Source: Chelatococcus sambhunathii
GTDB lineage: Bacteria; Pseudomonadota; Alphaproteobacteria; Rhizobiales; Methylopilaceae
Assembly (NCBI GenBank): GCA_031316315.1
Contig: JADBEO010000006.1
Location: 62,001-126,000 of the forward strand
Direction of reading: 5' to 3'
DNA length: 64,000 nt
A program made the translations under genes and the position numbers. Each line of letters starts with the position of its first letter. The first letter of the stretch is position 1. The notes beneath the pieces were generated by a model. That model searched no databases and was not told the DNA's origin. It saw only the letters and a list, made by a program, of their open reading frames with translations. This document shows positions 17,420 to 27,624 of this stretch, piece by piece.

Positions 17420-18766
17420 TTAGGCGGCCACGCGGCGGATCACGTCGGCGACGTCGTCGACGACGTTCGCGACGAGGTCCCGGTCATCGCCTTCCGCCAT
17501 GACGCGGATGACGGGTTCGGTGCCGGACGGGCGGATGACAAGGCGCCCCTCGGCTCCGAGCCGCACGGTCGCGGCGGCGATGGCGGATTTCACCTGATCG
17601 TCTTCGAGCGGCTGTCCCGCCTTGTAGCGGACGTTCTTGAGGATCTGCGGCAGCGGCTCGAAACGGTGGCAGACCTCCGAGACCGGCCGGCCGGCCTTCT
17701 GCACGACGCCGAGCAGCTGGAGCGCGGCGACCAGTCCGTCGCCCGTGGTGGCGTAGTCGGACATGACGATGTGGCCGGAAGGCTCGCCGCCGAGATTGTA
17801 GCCCTGCGCGCGCATCCGCTCGACGACGTAGCGGTCGCCCACCGGCGTGCGCTCGAGCGTCAGACCGATCGTCGACAGATACCTCTCGAAGCCGAGGTTC
17901 GACATCACCGTCGAGACGAGGCCGGGGGCGGACAGGCGGCCGTCCTCCGCCCAGGTCGCGGCCACCACCGCCATCAGCTGGTCGCCGTCGACGACCTGTC
18001 CCTTCTCGTCGACGATGATGACCCGGTCGGCGTCCCCATCAAGCGCGACGCCGATGTCGGCGCGGGTCTCGCGGACCTTCGCGATCAGGGCCGACGGAGC
18101 GGTCGATCCGACGTCCTTGTTGATGTTGAAGCCGTTCGGCTCGACGCCGATGGCGACGACCTCGGCGCCGAGCTCCCAAAGCGCTTCCGGGGCGACGCGG
18201 TAGGCGGCCCCATTGGCGCAGTCGATCACGACGCGCAGGCCCTCGAGCGACAGGTTGCGGTCGACCGTGCGCTTGGCGAACTCGATGTAGCGCGCCTGGG
18301 CGTCGTCGATCCGCTTGGCGCGGCCGATCGCGGCAGACGGCGCGTAGCTGCGCGTCAGGTCGGAGTCGATCAGGCGCTCGATCTCAAGCTCAACCTGGTC
18401 GGACAGCTTGTATCCGTCCGGCGCGAACAGCTTGATGCCGTTGTCGTCATAGGGGTTGTGCGAGGCGGAGATCATCACGCCGAGATCGGCGCGCATCGAA
18501 CGCGTGATGTGCGCGACCGCCGGGGTCGGCATCGGGCCGACCAGCAGCACGTCGACGCCAACAGAGGTGAAGCCCGCCTGCAGCGCGCTCTCCAGCATGT
18601 AGCCGGACAAGCGCGTATCCTTGCCGATGACGACGCGATGCCGGTAGTCGCCGCGGCGGAAGGCGAGGCCCGCCGCCATGCCGACCTTGAGCGCAAGGTC
18701 CGGCGTTATCGGAAAGGTGTTGGAACGCCCCCGGATGCCGTCCGTGCCGAAATATCTGCGCGTCAT
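17420..18766 (-). CDS. glmM: Phosphoglucosamine mutase GlmM
   Basis: Interconverts glucosamine-6-phosphate and glucosamine-1-phosphate for peptidoglycan and LPS precursors. 448 residues from ATG 18766 ([13 protein letters not shown]), the family norm. The active-site serine lies in [15 protein letters not shown], the Mg-binding loop is [15 protein letters not shown], the sugar-binding loop GGEPSGHIV, and the phosphate-binding loop [15 protein letters not shown]. The 18 residues upstream in the same frame are not family-like and are excluded. Minus strand; 243 nt upstream of the porin gene and downstream of the ars operon, apparently independent of both. Confidence 0.96.
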   Translation of the reverse strand: MTRRYFGTDGIRGRSNTFPITPDLALKVGMAAGLAFRRGDYRHRVVIGKDTRLSGYMLESALQAGFTSVGVDVLLVGPMPTPAVAHITRSMRADLGVMISASHNPYDDNGIKLFAPDGYKLSDQVELEIERLIDSDLTRSYAPSAAIGRAKRIDDAQARYIEFAKRTVDRNLSLEGLRVVIDCANGAAYRVAPEALWELGAEVVAIGVEPNGFNINKDVGSTAPSALIAKVRETRADIGVALDGDADRVIIVDEKGQVVDGDQLMAVVAATWAEDGRLSAPGLVSTVMSNLGFERYLSTIGLTLERTPVGDRYVVERMRAQGYNLGGEPSGHIVMSDYATTGDGLVAALQLLGVVQKAGRPVSEVCHRFEPLPQILKNVRYKAGQPLEDDQVKSAIAAATVRLGAEGRLVIRPSGTEPVIRVMAEGDDRDLVANVVDDVADVIRRVAA

Positions 18767-18903
18767 GCGCGAACGCCCCCAAGAACTGGTCCACGGCGAT
18801 GGCCGCCGGTTGGGTCTCAAGACCCCCCGTTTGTGGCGAGTATACGCCGCCCGCGTTCAAAAAGCGTGTGCGTCGCCGGGCGGCTATCGGTGGCGTCGCG
18901 ATC

Positions 18904-19614
18904 TCAGATGGCGTCGAGACGCATGCGCACGTCAAGCGCCGCCTGCGCTTCTTTCCTCTCGCTGTAGCGGTCCGTCAAACGATCCGAGACGCCGCGCGTC
19001 AGCAGAGTGAAGCGCACGAGTTCCTCCATCACGTCCACCACCCGGTCGTAGTAGGAGGACGACCGCATCCGGCCGTCGTCGTCGAACTCCTGATAGGCCT
19101 TGGCGACGGACGACTGGTTCGGGATCGTGATCATCCGCATCCAGCGTCCCAGCACGCGCATCTGATTTACGGCGTTGAAGGACTGCGACCCGCCGGAGAC
19201 CTGCATCAGCGCCAGGGTACGCCCCTGCGTCGGCCGGATCGCGCCGCCTGGAAGCGGGATCCAGTCGATCTGCGCCTTCAACGTCGCGCTCATCGCCCCG
19301 TGGCGCTCGGGGCTGGTCCAGACCTGCCCCTCGGACCAAAGCATCGCCTCCCGCAGTTCCTGGACCTTGGGGTGCGTGTCGGGAGCGTCGTCGGGCAGCG
19401 GCAGGCCGTCGGCATGATAGATCCGCGTCTCCGCTCCCATGGCGCGAAGCAGCCGCTCCGCCTCGAGCGTGAGGAAGCGGCTGTAGGAGCGCTCCCTGAT
19501 CGATCCGTAGAGCAGGAGGATACGCGGCGGGTGCGACGCGACCGCTTCCTCGAGCGCTCCGAGGTCGGGCCGCCGGAATGAGCGGACGTCGAGATTGGGG
19601 AGACCGTCGCTCAC
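18904..19614 (-). CDS. arsH: Arsenic resistance NADPH-dependent FMN reductase ArsH
   Basis: 236 residues of the ArsH flavoprotein family: FMN-binding loop [95 protein letters not shown]. ArsH reduces flavin and in some bacteria oxidises trivalent organoarsenicals, conferring resistance. The GTG start overlaps the arsC stop (GTGA at 19611-19614), so it is translationally coupled as the last gene of arsR-aqpS-arsC-arsH. Confidence 0.93.
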   Translation of the reverse strand: MSDGLPNLDVRSFRRPDLGALEEAVASHPPRILLLYGSIRERSYSRFLTLEAERLLRAMGAETRIYHADGLPLPDDAPDTHPKVQELREAMLWSEGQVWTSPERHGAMSATLKAQIDWIPLPGGAIRPTQGRTLALMQVSGGSQSFNAVNQMRVLGRWMRMITIPNQSSVAKAYQEFDDDGRMRSSSYYDRVVDVMEELVRFTLLTRGVSDRLTDRYSERKEAQAALDVRMRLDAI

Positions 19615-20024
19615 CGGCGGCCCTGCGGCGCGGAGACCGGCGTCCCGTCTTCCTTGGTGAAGGCTTCGGGAGCGTTTTCGACCAGCTCCAGCACGACCTC
19701 GGACGGCCGGCAGAGCCGCGTTCCGCGCGGAGCCTCCACGATCGGCCTGTTGATGAGGAGCGGATGCGCGATCATCGCGTCGATCAGGGCGTCGTCCGAC
19801 AGGCCCGGATCGTCGAGCCCGAGCTCGTCATAGGGCGTCCCCTTTCGGCGCAGCAGATCGCGCGGCGAGATCGCCATCGCGGCGATGAGGCCCACGAGCC
19901 GCTCGCGCGTTGGAGGCGTTTCCAGATACTCGATCACCACCGGCTCTTCGCCGCTCGCGCGGATCATGGCCAGCGTGTTGCGCGACGTCCCGCATGCGGG
20001 GTTGTGGAAAATGGTGATCGTCAT
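19611..20024 (-). CDS. arsC: Glutaredoxin-dependent arsenate reductase ArsC
   Basis: 137 residues; reduces arsenate to arsenite. The catalytic cysteine sits in the [12 protein letters not shown] motif of the E. coli plasmid R773-type family, with the arginine cluster lining the active site ([31 protein letters not shown]). The start overlaps the stop of the aquaglyceroporin gene (ATGA at 20021-20024) and its stop overlaps arsH. In this operon the arsenite formed would leave through the AqpS-type channel rather than an ArsB pump. Confidence 0.95.
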   Translation of the reverse strand: MTITIFHNPACGTSRNTLAMIRASGEEPVVIEYLETPPTRERLVGLIAAMAISPRDLLRRKGTPYDELGLDDPGLSDDALIDAMIAHPLLINRPIVEAPRGTRLCRPSEVVLELVENAPEAFTKEDGTPVSAPQGRR

Positions 20025-20689
20025 GCTTCGGCCCTCCGCGGACCCAGGATGAATGAGGACGCGGCGAGCGCCAGGAGCGTCCCGACCAGTTCTGCGAGCA
20101 GGAAGCCGGGCAAATCGATCGGGCGCACTCCGGCGAAGCTGTCGGTCAACGATCGAGCGAGCGCGACGGCCGGGTTGGCGAAGCATGTCGAGGCGGTGAA
20201 CCAGTAGCCGGCCGAGACGTAGAGGCCGACGAGCCAGGCGACGGATCCGCGCTCGCCGCGAAGGCCGAGCAGGATGACGAGAGCGAGCCCGAAGGCGGCG
20301 ACGCCCTCGGAAAACCACTGCGCCGGGCCCGTGCGCGCCGTCTGCGAGACTTGGAAGACGGCGCGGCCGAACATCAGATGCGCCGCGGCGACGCCGGTGA
20401 TGGCGCCGGCGACCTGCGCGGCGACGTATCGCCGGAAATCGCGCCATGAAAGCTCGCCGCGCAACGCGAAGGCGAGCGAGATCGCCGGATTGAAATGCGC
20501 GCCGGAAACGGGACCGAAAATCGTGATCAGGACGACGAGGATCGCGCCGGTCGCGACGGTGTTGGCGAGCAGCGCGACGGCGACGTCGCGCGTAAGCGAG
20601 GACGCCATGATGCCGGACCCCACGACGGCTGCGACCAGAAACGCGCTGCCCAGGAACTCGCCGGCGAGCCGCCGCCTGAGCTCAACCAT
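20021..20689 (-). CDS. aqpS: Aquaglyceroporin of the arsenic operon (AqpS type)
   Basis: 222-residue MIP-family channel with about six transmembrane helices. The two pore motifs are NPA in AHFNPAISLAF and NPA in CFANPAVALARSLTDSF. The start at 20689 (MVELRRRLAGEFLGSAFLV) lies within the last codons of arsR, so translation is probably coupled. In Sinorhizobium meliloti the same gene order arsR-aqpS-arsC-arsH lets arsenite formed by ArsC leave the cell down its gradient. The symbol is given on that operon match. Confidence 0.88.
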   Translation of the reverse strand: MVELRRRLAGEFLGSAFLVAAVVGSGIMASSLTRDVAVALLANTVATGAILVVLITIFGPVSGAHFNPAISLAFALRGELSWRDFRRYVAAQVAGAITGVAAAHLMFGRAVFQVSQTARTGPAQWFSEGVAAFGLALVILLGLRGERGSVAWLVGLYVSAGYWFTASTCFANPAVALARSLTDSFAGVRPIDLPGFLLAELVGTLLALAASSFILGPRRAEA

Positions 20690-21026
20690 CGGCCGTCTCG
20701 GCGCATGCGCGCGGCGAAAGGCCCGGCGCGCAGATTTCTGGACGGCCCGAGCAGCAGTCCTCCATGAGGAAGCGCACAAGCTCGCCGATGGCGTCGTAGT
20801 CGGCAGCGTAGATGATCGAGCGGCCGTCCCGACGGGAGCGGACGAGCCCGGCGCGCTCCAGTTCTTTCAGGTGGAAGCTGACGTTCGACGGCGAAACGTC
20901 GACGGCCTCCGCGGCCGCGCCGGCCGAGACGCCCTCCGGCCCCGCCCGCACGAAACGCCGCAGAAGGCGCAGGCGCGTCTCCTGCGCCAACGCGGCGAAA
21001 GCAGCAAGGGCTTCGGGCTCGTCCAT
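20682..21026 (-). CDS. arsR: ArsR-family arsenic-responsive repressor
   Basis: 114-residue winged-helix protein: ALAQETRLRLLRRFVRAGPEG, recognition helix VSPSNVSFHLKELERAGLV, beta-wing RRDGRSIIYAAD. A cysteine pair near the C-terminus (MEDCCSG), with additional cysteines (EICAPG, RACAE), is a plausible arsenite-binding site, as in other ArsR proteins whose sensor cysteines are C-terminal. First gene of the ars operon. A perfect palindrome directly upstream overlaps the ribosome binding site, consistent with autorepression. Confidence 0.93.
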   Translation of the reverse strand: MDEPEALAAFAALAQETRLRLLRRFVRAGPEGVSAGAAAEAVDVSPSNVSFHLKELERAGLVRSRRDGRSIIYAADYDAIGELVRFLMEDCCSGRPEICAPGLSPRACAETADG

Positions 21027-21054
21027 ATTTCAATATTCCTATGAATATTGAAAT
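21027..21054. promoter_or_regulatory. ArsR operator palindrome
   Basis: Perfect inverted repeat ATTTCAATATTC-ctat-GAATATTGAAAT immediately before the arsR start codon. On the coding strand the spacer and right arm contain AGGA, placed correctly to be the ribosome binding site, so repressor binding would cover the translation start region. The AT-rich sequence stands out from its surroundings. Confidence 0.85.
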
Positions 21055-21100
21055 GATGTCAATCCTGTTCTCCTGGCTGCGCGCCATTTGAGCTGAAACG

Positions 21101-21128
21101 AAAAAGGCCGGGCGCATGGCCCGGCCTT
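21101..21128 (-). terminator. Rho-independent terminator of ftsH
   Basis: Read on the minus strand: AAGGCCGGGC-catgc-GCCCGGCCTT followed by TTT, about 20 nt after the ftsH stop. Confidence 0.85.
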
Positions 21129-21148
21129 CTCGCAAGCATTGGAGGCGC

Positions 21149-23062
<1,914 letters not shown>

Positions 23063-23312
23063 CAAGAGGCCTTTCGCGGCGGCTGCAGCCTGACGACGAC
23101 GCAGCCCACGGCACCGAGGAATGTAAGCGCGCGCCCGGCCGATGCCAAGACGATCGGCCGTCGAACCGCCGCGGCCAGCCTTCCCGGAGAAAAAGCGGGC
23201 GAAAACGCTTGTCGAAATTGGCGTCTCCCGCCTTCCTTTGCCACAATTGCCGCGTTTCATTCTGCGGGGCAGCCGCGAACGACGCGGCGGACGAGCGGCA
23301 CAGGCAGATCCG

Positions 23313-23636
23313 ATGACCACCTTCGACAGCCGCGAACAGGCCATGGAGGCCATGTTCGTCCACGACGAGGAACTGAGGTTCCGCGCTCTGGCGCGGCGCA
23401 ATCGCCTGCTCGGCCTCTGGGCGGCGGAGAAGCTCGGCAAGTCCGACGATGACGCGCAGCGCTACGCCAAAGCGGTCGTGATGTCCGACTTCGAGGAGGA
23501 GGGCGACCACGACGTCTTCCGCAAGGTGCGTCGTGATTTCGACGCGGCCGGCGTGGATCAGTCCGACCATCAGATCCGGCGCACGATGGACGAGTTGCTC
23601 GCGGTCGCGCAGCAGCAGATCGCTTCGGAGAGCTGA
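23313..23636 (+). CDS. F1-ATPase inhibitor zeta subunit (DUF1476)
   Basis: 107 residues matching the alphaproteobacterial DUF1476 family, whose Paracoccus member is the zeta subunit that binds F1-ATPase and blocks ATP hydrolysis with its N-terminal helix. Recognisable segments: [74 protein letters not shown]. The protein is almost all helical and lacks cysteine. ATG 23313 is chosen because it begins the family domain; the frame extends 57 residues upstream without resemblance. Confidence 0.88.
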   Translation: MTTFDSREQAMEAMFVHDEELRFRALARRNRLLGLWAAEKLGKSDDDAQRYAKAVVMSDFEEEGDHDVFRKVRRDFDAAGVDQSDHQIRRTMDELLAVAQQQIASES

Positions 23637-23686
23637 TCCTGGCCACGGATCGCGAAGCGCCGCCGGACGCCGCGCGGCCGCGGACG

Positions 23687-24469
23687 ATGCGCGGCGCGCT
23701 CGAGACCGGGCGGCCGCACTTCATGGCTTGGCTCGCCTTGCCCTACCCGCCTGCCGTCGAGGCGGTCGCGCGCGCCGGCTTCTCCTCCGTCACGCTCGAC
23801 GCCCAGCACGGCTACGCCGATTTCGACGCGATCGTCGCCGGGATCGCCGCCGCCGCGCTGGCGGGAACGCCCGCGCTGGTCCGGCTCCCGCTGAACGGCT
23901 ACGGGCTCGGCGCGCGGGCGCTCGACGTCGGCGCGGCCGGGGTGATCGCGCCGATGATCGATTCGGCCGCGGACGCTCGCGCCCTGGTGGACGCGCTGAA
24001 GTTTCCGCCCGTCGGCCGCCGCAGCTGGGGGCCGATCCGGGCCGCCGGTCTGCTCGGGCTCGATCGCGAGAGCTATCTGGCCCAGGCCAACGACCTGACG
24101 CTCGCCATCGCCATGATCGAAACCGAGCGCGGCCTGGCCAACGTCGACGAGATCGTGGCGGTCGAGGGCGTCGACGCCCTGCTGATCGGCCCGAACGATC
24201 TATCGGTGTCGCTGAGCGGCGGGACTGCGGTCGATCCAGCCCATCCCAAAGTGGTCGGCGCGCTCGACAGGGTGCTCGCCGCCGCCCGCCGCTCCGGCAA
24301 GCCGGTCGCAATCTACGCCAACACGCCGGCTTTCGCCTCCGACTATCTGCGGCGCGGCTTCTCGATGATCGCGCTCGGGACGGACCTCGACTTTCTGGCG
24401 AAGGGAGCGGAACGCGCTTTGGCCGACGTGTTCGACGCTCCGGCGACGGGCGCCGGCCCCGGCGGGTGA
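23687..24469 (+). CDS. HpcH/HpaI-family aldolase
   Basis: Class II pyruvate-type aldolase of the HpaI family: RPHFMAWLALPYPPAVEAVARAGF, TLDAQHGYADFD, PALVRLPLNG, GAAGVIAPMIDSAADARALV, GRRSWGPIRA, MIETERGLANVDEIVAVEGVDALLIGPNDLSVSLS and VAIYANTPAFASDYLRRGF. Metal ligands correspond to E of IETE and D of GPNDLS. Likely cleaves a 4-hydroxy-2-oxo acid to pyruvate and an aldehyde; the substrate cannot be told. It follows the DUF1476 gene by 50 nt; the frame is open to within that gap, so an upstream non-ATG start is possible. Confidence 0.85.
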   Translation: MRGALETGRPHFMAWLALPYPPAVEAVARAGFSSVTLDAQHGYADFDAIVAGIAAAALAGTPALVRLPLNGYGLGARALDVGAAGVIAPMIDSAADARALVDALKFPPVGRRSWGPIRAAGLLGLDRESYLAQANDLTLAIAMIETERGLANVDEIVAVEGVDALLIGPNDLSVSLSGGTAVDPAHPKVVGALDRVLAAARRSGKPVAIYANTPAFASDYLRRGFSMIALGTDLDFLAKGAERALADVFDAPATGAGPGG

Positions 24470-24673
24470 CCCGGGGACCGACGACGCACGCGGTCTCCCT
24501 GCCATTCCAGCGCCTTTCTCGGCGCTTATGCCTGTCACGACGATCGATCGAACGGCGGCCTACGGCGCGGGGCGGCGCGCAGGCGCGCGTAGAACGGTCG
24601 ACGCCCTATCTCACAGCCTCGCGGCGCGCTGCGCTGCGGCTGGCCGCACTAGATCGGAGAGGAGTTCCTCAGC

Positions 24674-25624
24674 ATGGCCGCCCGATTGATCCCGTTGATC
24701 GCCTCCGCCGCATGGCTGCTCGGGGGCTCGGCGGCCCTCGCCCAGACCGCCACCGCCACAACCGACGTGAACGTCCGCTCCGGCCCCGGCACGAACTACG
24801 AGGTCATCGACCAGTTGCCCGCCGGCGAGGTCGTCCGGATCCTCGATTGCCGGGGCGAGTGGTGCGAGATCAGCATGGGCGGCGACAGCGGCTACGTCGC
24901 GCGGAGCTATCTCGACGACGGCGGGCGCCGCACGCGCGTTCGCGTCTATCAGGAAGAGGATGACGGCGGACCGTTCGTCATCGAGCGCGATGATCCCGAA
25001 GAGATCTACGGCCTGTCGATCGGCGGCTATTACGAGAGCCGGCCCTACTACATCCGCGGCGGCTATTATTACTGGGGCGGACGCTGGTACGCGCGCCGTC
25101 CGGGCGTGACGGGCTGGCGGGAGACCTGGCGGCGGGGCGGCGGTCGCGACAGGCCGGGCGACGTCCGCGACGGCCGCACCAACCGTCCGCCCCGCGCGGA
25201 GGAGCGCTTCAAGCCGATGGAGCGCGCGCGCGTCGACCGCGACGGCCCCGGCGACACCCGCGACGGGCGCACCAACCGTCCTCCGAGGGTCGACCAGCGC
25301 CTCGTCCCGCACGACCGAGACCGCGCAGGCCGCAACGACGGCGGCGAGCGGCGCGAGCGCGAGGGCGGCAGCACGGTGTCCGTCGATCCGCGCGGGCCTT
25401 CCGGTCGGGAGGGCGGCGGCCGGAGCGAACCTCGGCGCGAGCCCGTCGAGCCGCGCGCCGGACGCGACGAGGGGCGGACGGTCGCGAGCCCGGTCGAGCG
25501 GCGCGGTCCGAGCGACGGCGGCGGACGCACGCCGGGCGGCGGGTCCTCCGATCGCGGGGACCGGGTCGGCCTCGACCGGGCCGGCGGCGGTGGAGGCGGC
25601 GGAACCGGTCGCGGGGACCGCTGA
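24674..25624 (+). CDS. Exported SH3b-domain protein with Arg/Gly-rich disordered tail
   Basis: 316 residues. Signal peptide 1-23 (ending ALAQ), a bacterial SH3 domain (about 27-82: TTDVNVRSGPGTNYEVIDQLPAGE, CRGEWCEISMGGDSGYVARSYL) with a Cys pair (DCRGEWC), a Tyr/Gly-rich segment (GGYYESRPYYIRGGYYYWGG), and about 170 residues of low-complexity Arg/Gly/Asp/Pro. The tail holds an internal duplication GD(V/T)RDGRTNRPPR spaced about 33 residues apart. SH3b domains often bind peptidoglycan; the basic tail could bind polyanions such as LPS or nucleic acid. A GGAGAGGAG ribosome binding site supports the start. Function unknown. Confidence 0.75.
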   Translation: MAARLIPLIASAAWLLGGSAALAQTATATTDVNVRSGPGTNYEVIDQLPAGEVVRILDCRGEWCEISMGGDSGYVARSYLDDGGRRTRVRVYQEEDDGGPFVIERDDPEEIYGLSIGGYYESRPYYIRGGYYYWGGRWYARRPGVTGWRETWRRGGGRDRPGDVRDGRTNRPPRAEERFKPMERARVDRDGPGDTRDGRTNRPPRVDQRLVPHDRDRAGRNDGGERREREGGSTVSVDPRGPSGREGGGRSEPRREPVEPRAGRDEGRTVASPVERRGPSDGGGRTPGGGSSDRGDRVGLDRAGGGGGGGTGRGDR

Positions 25625-25630
25625 GGCGCG

Positions 25631-26938
25631 TCAGCCCGCGCCGAACACCCGGGCGAAGGTCGTTTCGACGGCCTTGAAGTGATAGCCGAGGTCGAAGGCC
25701 TCTTCGATCTCGGCCTCGCTCAGAAAGCCGCGGACCTCCTGATCGGCCTTGAGCAGAGTGAGGAAATCGCCCTCCCCGCGCCAGACCGGCATGGCGTTCC
25801 GCTGGACCAGACGATAGGCGTCCTCGCGGCTCGCGCCCTTCTGGGTCAACGCGAGAAGCACGCGCTGCGAATGGACGAGACCGCCGAGCCGGTCCAAATT
25901 CGCCTGCATGCGCTCCGGGTAGACCAGCAGCTTCTCGACCACGCCCGCGAGCCGGTTCAGCGCGAAGTCGAGCGTCACCGTCGCGTCCGGCCCGATCATG
26001 CGTTCGACGGAAGAGTGGGAGATGTCGCGCTCGTGCCAGAGCGCGACATTCTCCATCGCCGGCAGCGCATAGGCGCGCACCATGCGGGCGAGGCCGGTGA
26101 CGTTCTCGGTCAGCACCGGATTGCGCTTGTGCGGCATGGCGGAAGAGCCCTTCTGGCCTTCCGAGAAGAACTCCTCCGCTTCCAGCACCTCGGTGCGCTG
26201 CAGGTGGCGGATCTCGATCGCGAGCCGCTCGGCTGAAGAGGCGACCACGCCGAGAACGGCGAAGAACATGGCGTGACGGTCGCGCGGGATGACCTGCGTC
26301 GAGACGGGCTCCACCGTCAGGCCGAGCTTTTCGGCGACGTGCTCTTCGACGCGCGGATCGATGTTGGCGAAGGTGCCGACGGCGCCCGAAATCGCGCAGG
26401 TGGCGATCTCCTTCTTCGCGGCTTCGAGGCGTTCGCGGGCGCGCTGGAACTCGACATAGTAGCCGGCGAGCTTCAGGCCGAAGGTGGTCGGCTCGGCGTG
26501 GATGCCGTGGCTGCGCCCGATCGTCGGCGTGAACTTGTGCTCCATCGCGCGCGTTTTCAGCGCCTCGAGCAGCCGGTCGACGTCCGCGATCAGGATGTCG
26601 GCCGCTCGGCTGAGCTGCACCGCAAGGCACGTGTCGAGCACGTCGGACGACGTCATGCCCTGATGCACGAAGCGCGAGTCCGGCCCGACGAACTCCGCGA
26701 GATGGGTGAGGAAGGCGATGACGTCGTGCTTCGTCACCCGCTCGATCTCGTCGATCCGTTCGACGTCGAAGGTCGCCGCCCCGCCCTTCTCCCAGATGGT
26801 CTTCGCCGCTTCCTTCGGGATTACGCCGAGCTCGGCGAGCGCGTCGCAGGCGTGCGCCTCGATCTCGAACCAGATGCGGAACCGCGTCTCGGGCGACCAG
26901 ATGTCGGCCATTTCGGGACGGGAGTAGCGGGGGATCAT
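25631..26938 (-). CDS. purB: Adenylosuccinate lyase PurB
   Basis: Cleaves SAICAR and adenylosuccinate in purine synthesis. 435 residues from ATG 26938 (MIPRYSRPEMADIWS), the typical short form. Conserved signatures: FVHQGMTSSDVLDTC, GRSHGIHAEPTTFGLK with the catalytic histidine, and the superfamily signature SSAMPHKRNPVLTENV carrying the catalytic serine. The 40 residues readable upstream are not family-like. Minus strand and convergent with the SH3b gene (6 nt between stop codons). Confidence 0.97.
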   Translation of the reverse strand: MIPRYSRPEMADIWSPETRFRIWFEIEAHACDALAELGVIPKEAAKTIWEKGGAATFDVERIDEIERVTKHDVIAFLTHLAEFVGPDSRFVHQGMTSSDVLDTCLAVQLSRAADILIADVDRLLEALKTRAMEHKFTPTIGRSHGIHAEPTTFGLKLAGYYVEFQRARERLEAAKKEIATCAISGAVGTFANIDPRVEEHVAEKLGLTVEPVSTQVIPRDRHAMFFAVLGVVASSAERLAIEIRHLQRTEVLEAEEFFSEGQKGSSAMPHKRNPVLTENVTGLARMVRAYALPAMENVALWHERDISHSSVERMIGPDATVTLDFALNRLAGVVEKLLVYPERMQANLDRLGGLVHSQRVLLALTQKGASREDAYRLVQRNAMPVWRGEGDFLTLLKADQEVRGFLSEAEIEEAFDLGYHFKAVETTFARVFGAG

Positions 26939-27012
26939 GGGAACGCGCTCGCGGAGTTGGGTGGGCGCGGGCGTCCTAGCACGTGAGCGGCGCGGCGCAA
27001 GGCGCGGCTCAG

Positions 27013-27312
27013 TCAGCCCGCGGCCTTCTTCAGCGCCTCGTTCATGCGCGACTGCCATCCCTTGCCGCCGGCCTTGAAGCGCTCGACCACGTCCGCATCG
27101 ATGCGAAGCGTCACCGGCACCTTCGGCCGCTCCAGCCGCGGCCGGCCGCGTGACGGGACCATGCGCGCGAAATCCTCGTCGGTGAGGGGCGGATTATCCG
27201 GATCGGCCTCGGCCGCCGCGGTGATCGCGGCGTCTTCTTCGGGCGTGAGAGACTCGCGATACGCGCGGATCCGTCGCCGGAGTTCGGCCCGGTCATCGGT
27301 AAAATCGCTCAA
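27013..27312 (-). CDS. brnA: BrnA-type antitoxin
   Basis: 99-residue partner of BrnT. The N-terminal half is acidic and helical; the C-terminal half is the ribbon-helix-helix-like DNA-binding part typical of BrnA: KVPVTLRIDADVVERFKAGGKGWQSRMNEALKKAAG. It neutralises the toxin and represses the operon. The gene overlaps the 3' end of brnT by 20 bp, giving the order toxin-antitoxin characteristic of this system. Confidence 0.88.
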   Translation of the reverse strand: MSDFTDDRAELRRRIRAYRESLTPEEDAAITAAAEADPDNPPLTDEDFARMVPSRGRPRLERPKVPVTLRIDADVVERFKAGGKGWQSRMNEALKKAAG

Positions 27313-27562
27313 ACCTATCCGCCTCCCTGTCGTTGGCTTTTCGGAAGCTGATGATCCTGATGCGCTGGCCTCTGCGGGTGAACGTCAGGACGCACAGCCT
27401 CGAACCAACAAACCCGACCGCGACCGTCCTCACCTCCAGATAAGGCTTCCGCTCATCCCGTGATTCAAGCGCGCTGCTCCAGTCGAACCCTTCGGCCTGT
27501 TCGAAAGTAAGACCATGCTTTCGCATGTTCGCGTCAGACTTGACCGGATTTGGATCGAACAT
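27293..27562 (-). CDS. brnT: BrnT-type ribonuclease toxin
   Basis: 89 residues with the BrnT pattern: FDPNPVKSDANMRKHGLTFEQAEGFDW, the basic LEVRTVAVGFVGSRLCVLTFTRRGQ strand and RIISFRKANDREADRFER. BrnT folds like RelE and cleaves RNA under stress. The ATG at 27562 is chosen; an in-frame GTG five codons upstream (27577) is also possible. A near-perfect palindrome lies just upstream. Confidence 0.88.
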   Translation of the reverse strand: MFDPNPVKSDANMRKHGLTFEQAEGFDWSSALESRDERKPYLEVRTVAVGFVGSRLCVLTFTRRGQRIRIISFRKANDREADRFERFYR

Positions 27563-27582
27563 TCCGGGAAGCCTCACCGCAC

Positions 27583-27602
27583 ATTAATGTACGTACAATA
27601 AT
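27583..27602. promoter_or_regulatory. Likely BrnA operator
   Basis: ATTAATGTAC-GTACAATAAT, a 20-bp palindrome with one mismatched pair and the perfect core TGTACGTACA, immediately upstream of brnT. Antitoxin autorepression at such sites is known for brnTA; binding here is inferred. Confidence 0.6.
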
Positions 27603-27624
27603 CAATCGCCGCAAGCGCCGTCGT

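Noticed and set aside
24611-25312. Minus-strand frame opposite the SH3b gene
   Set aside because: The plus-strand product has a signal peptide, an SH3b domain and a good ribosome binding site; the opposite frame is Ala/Val-rich noise.
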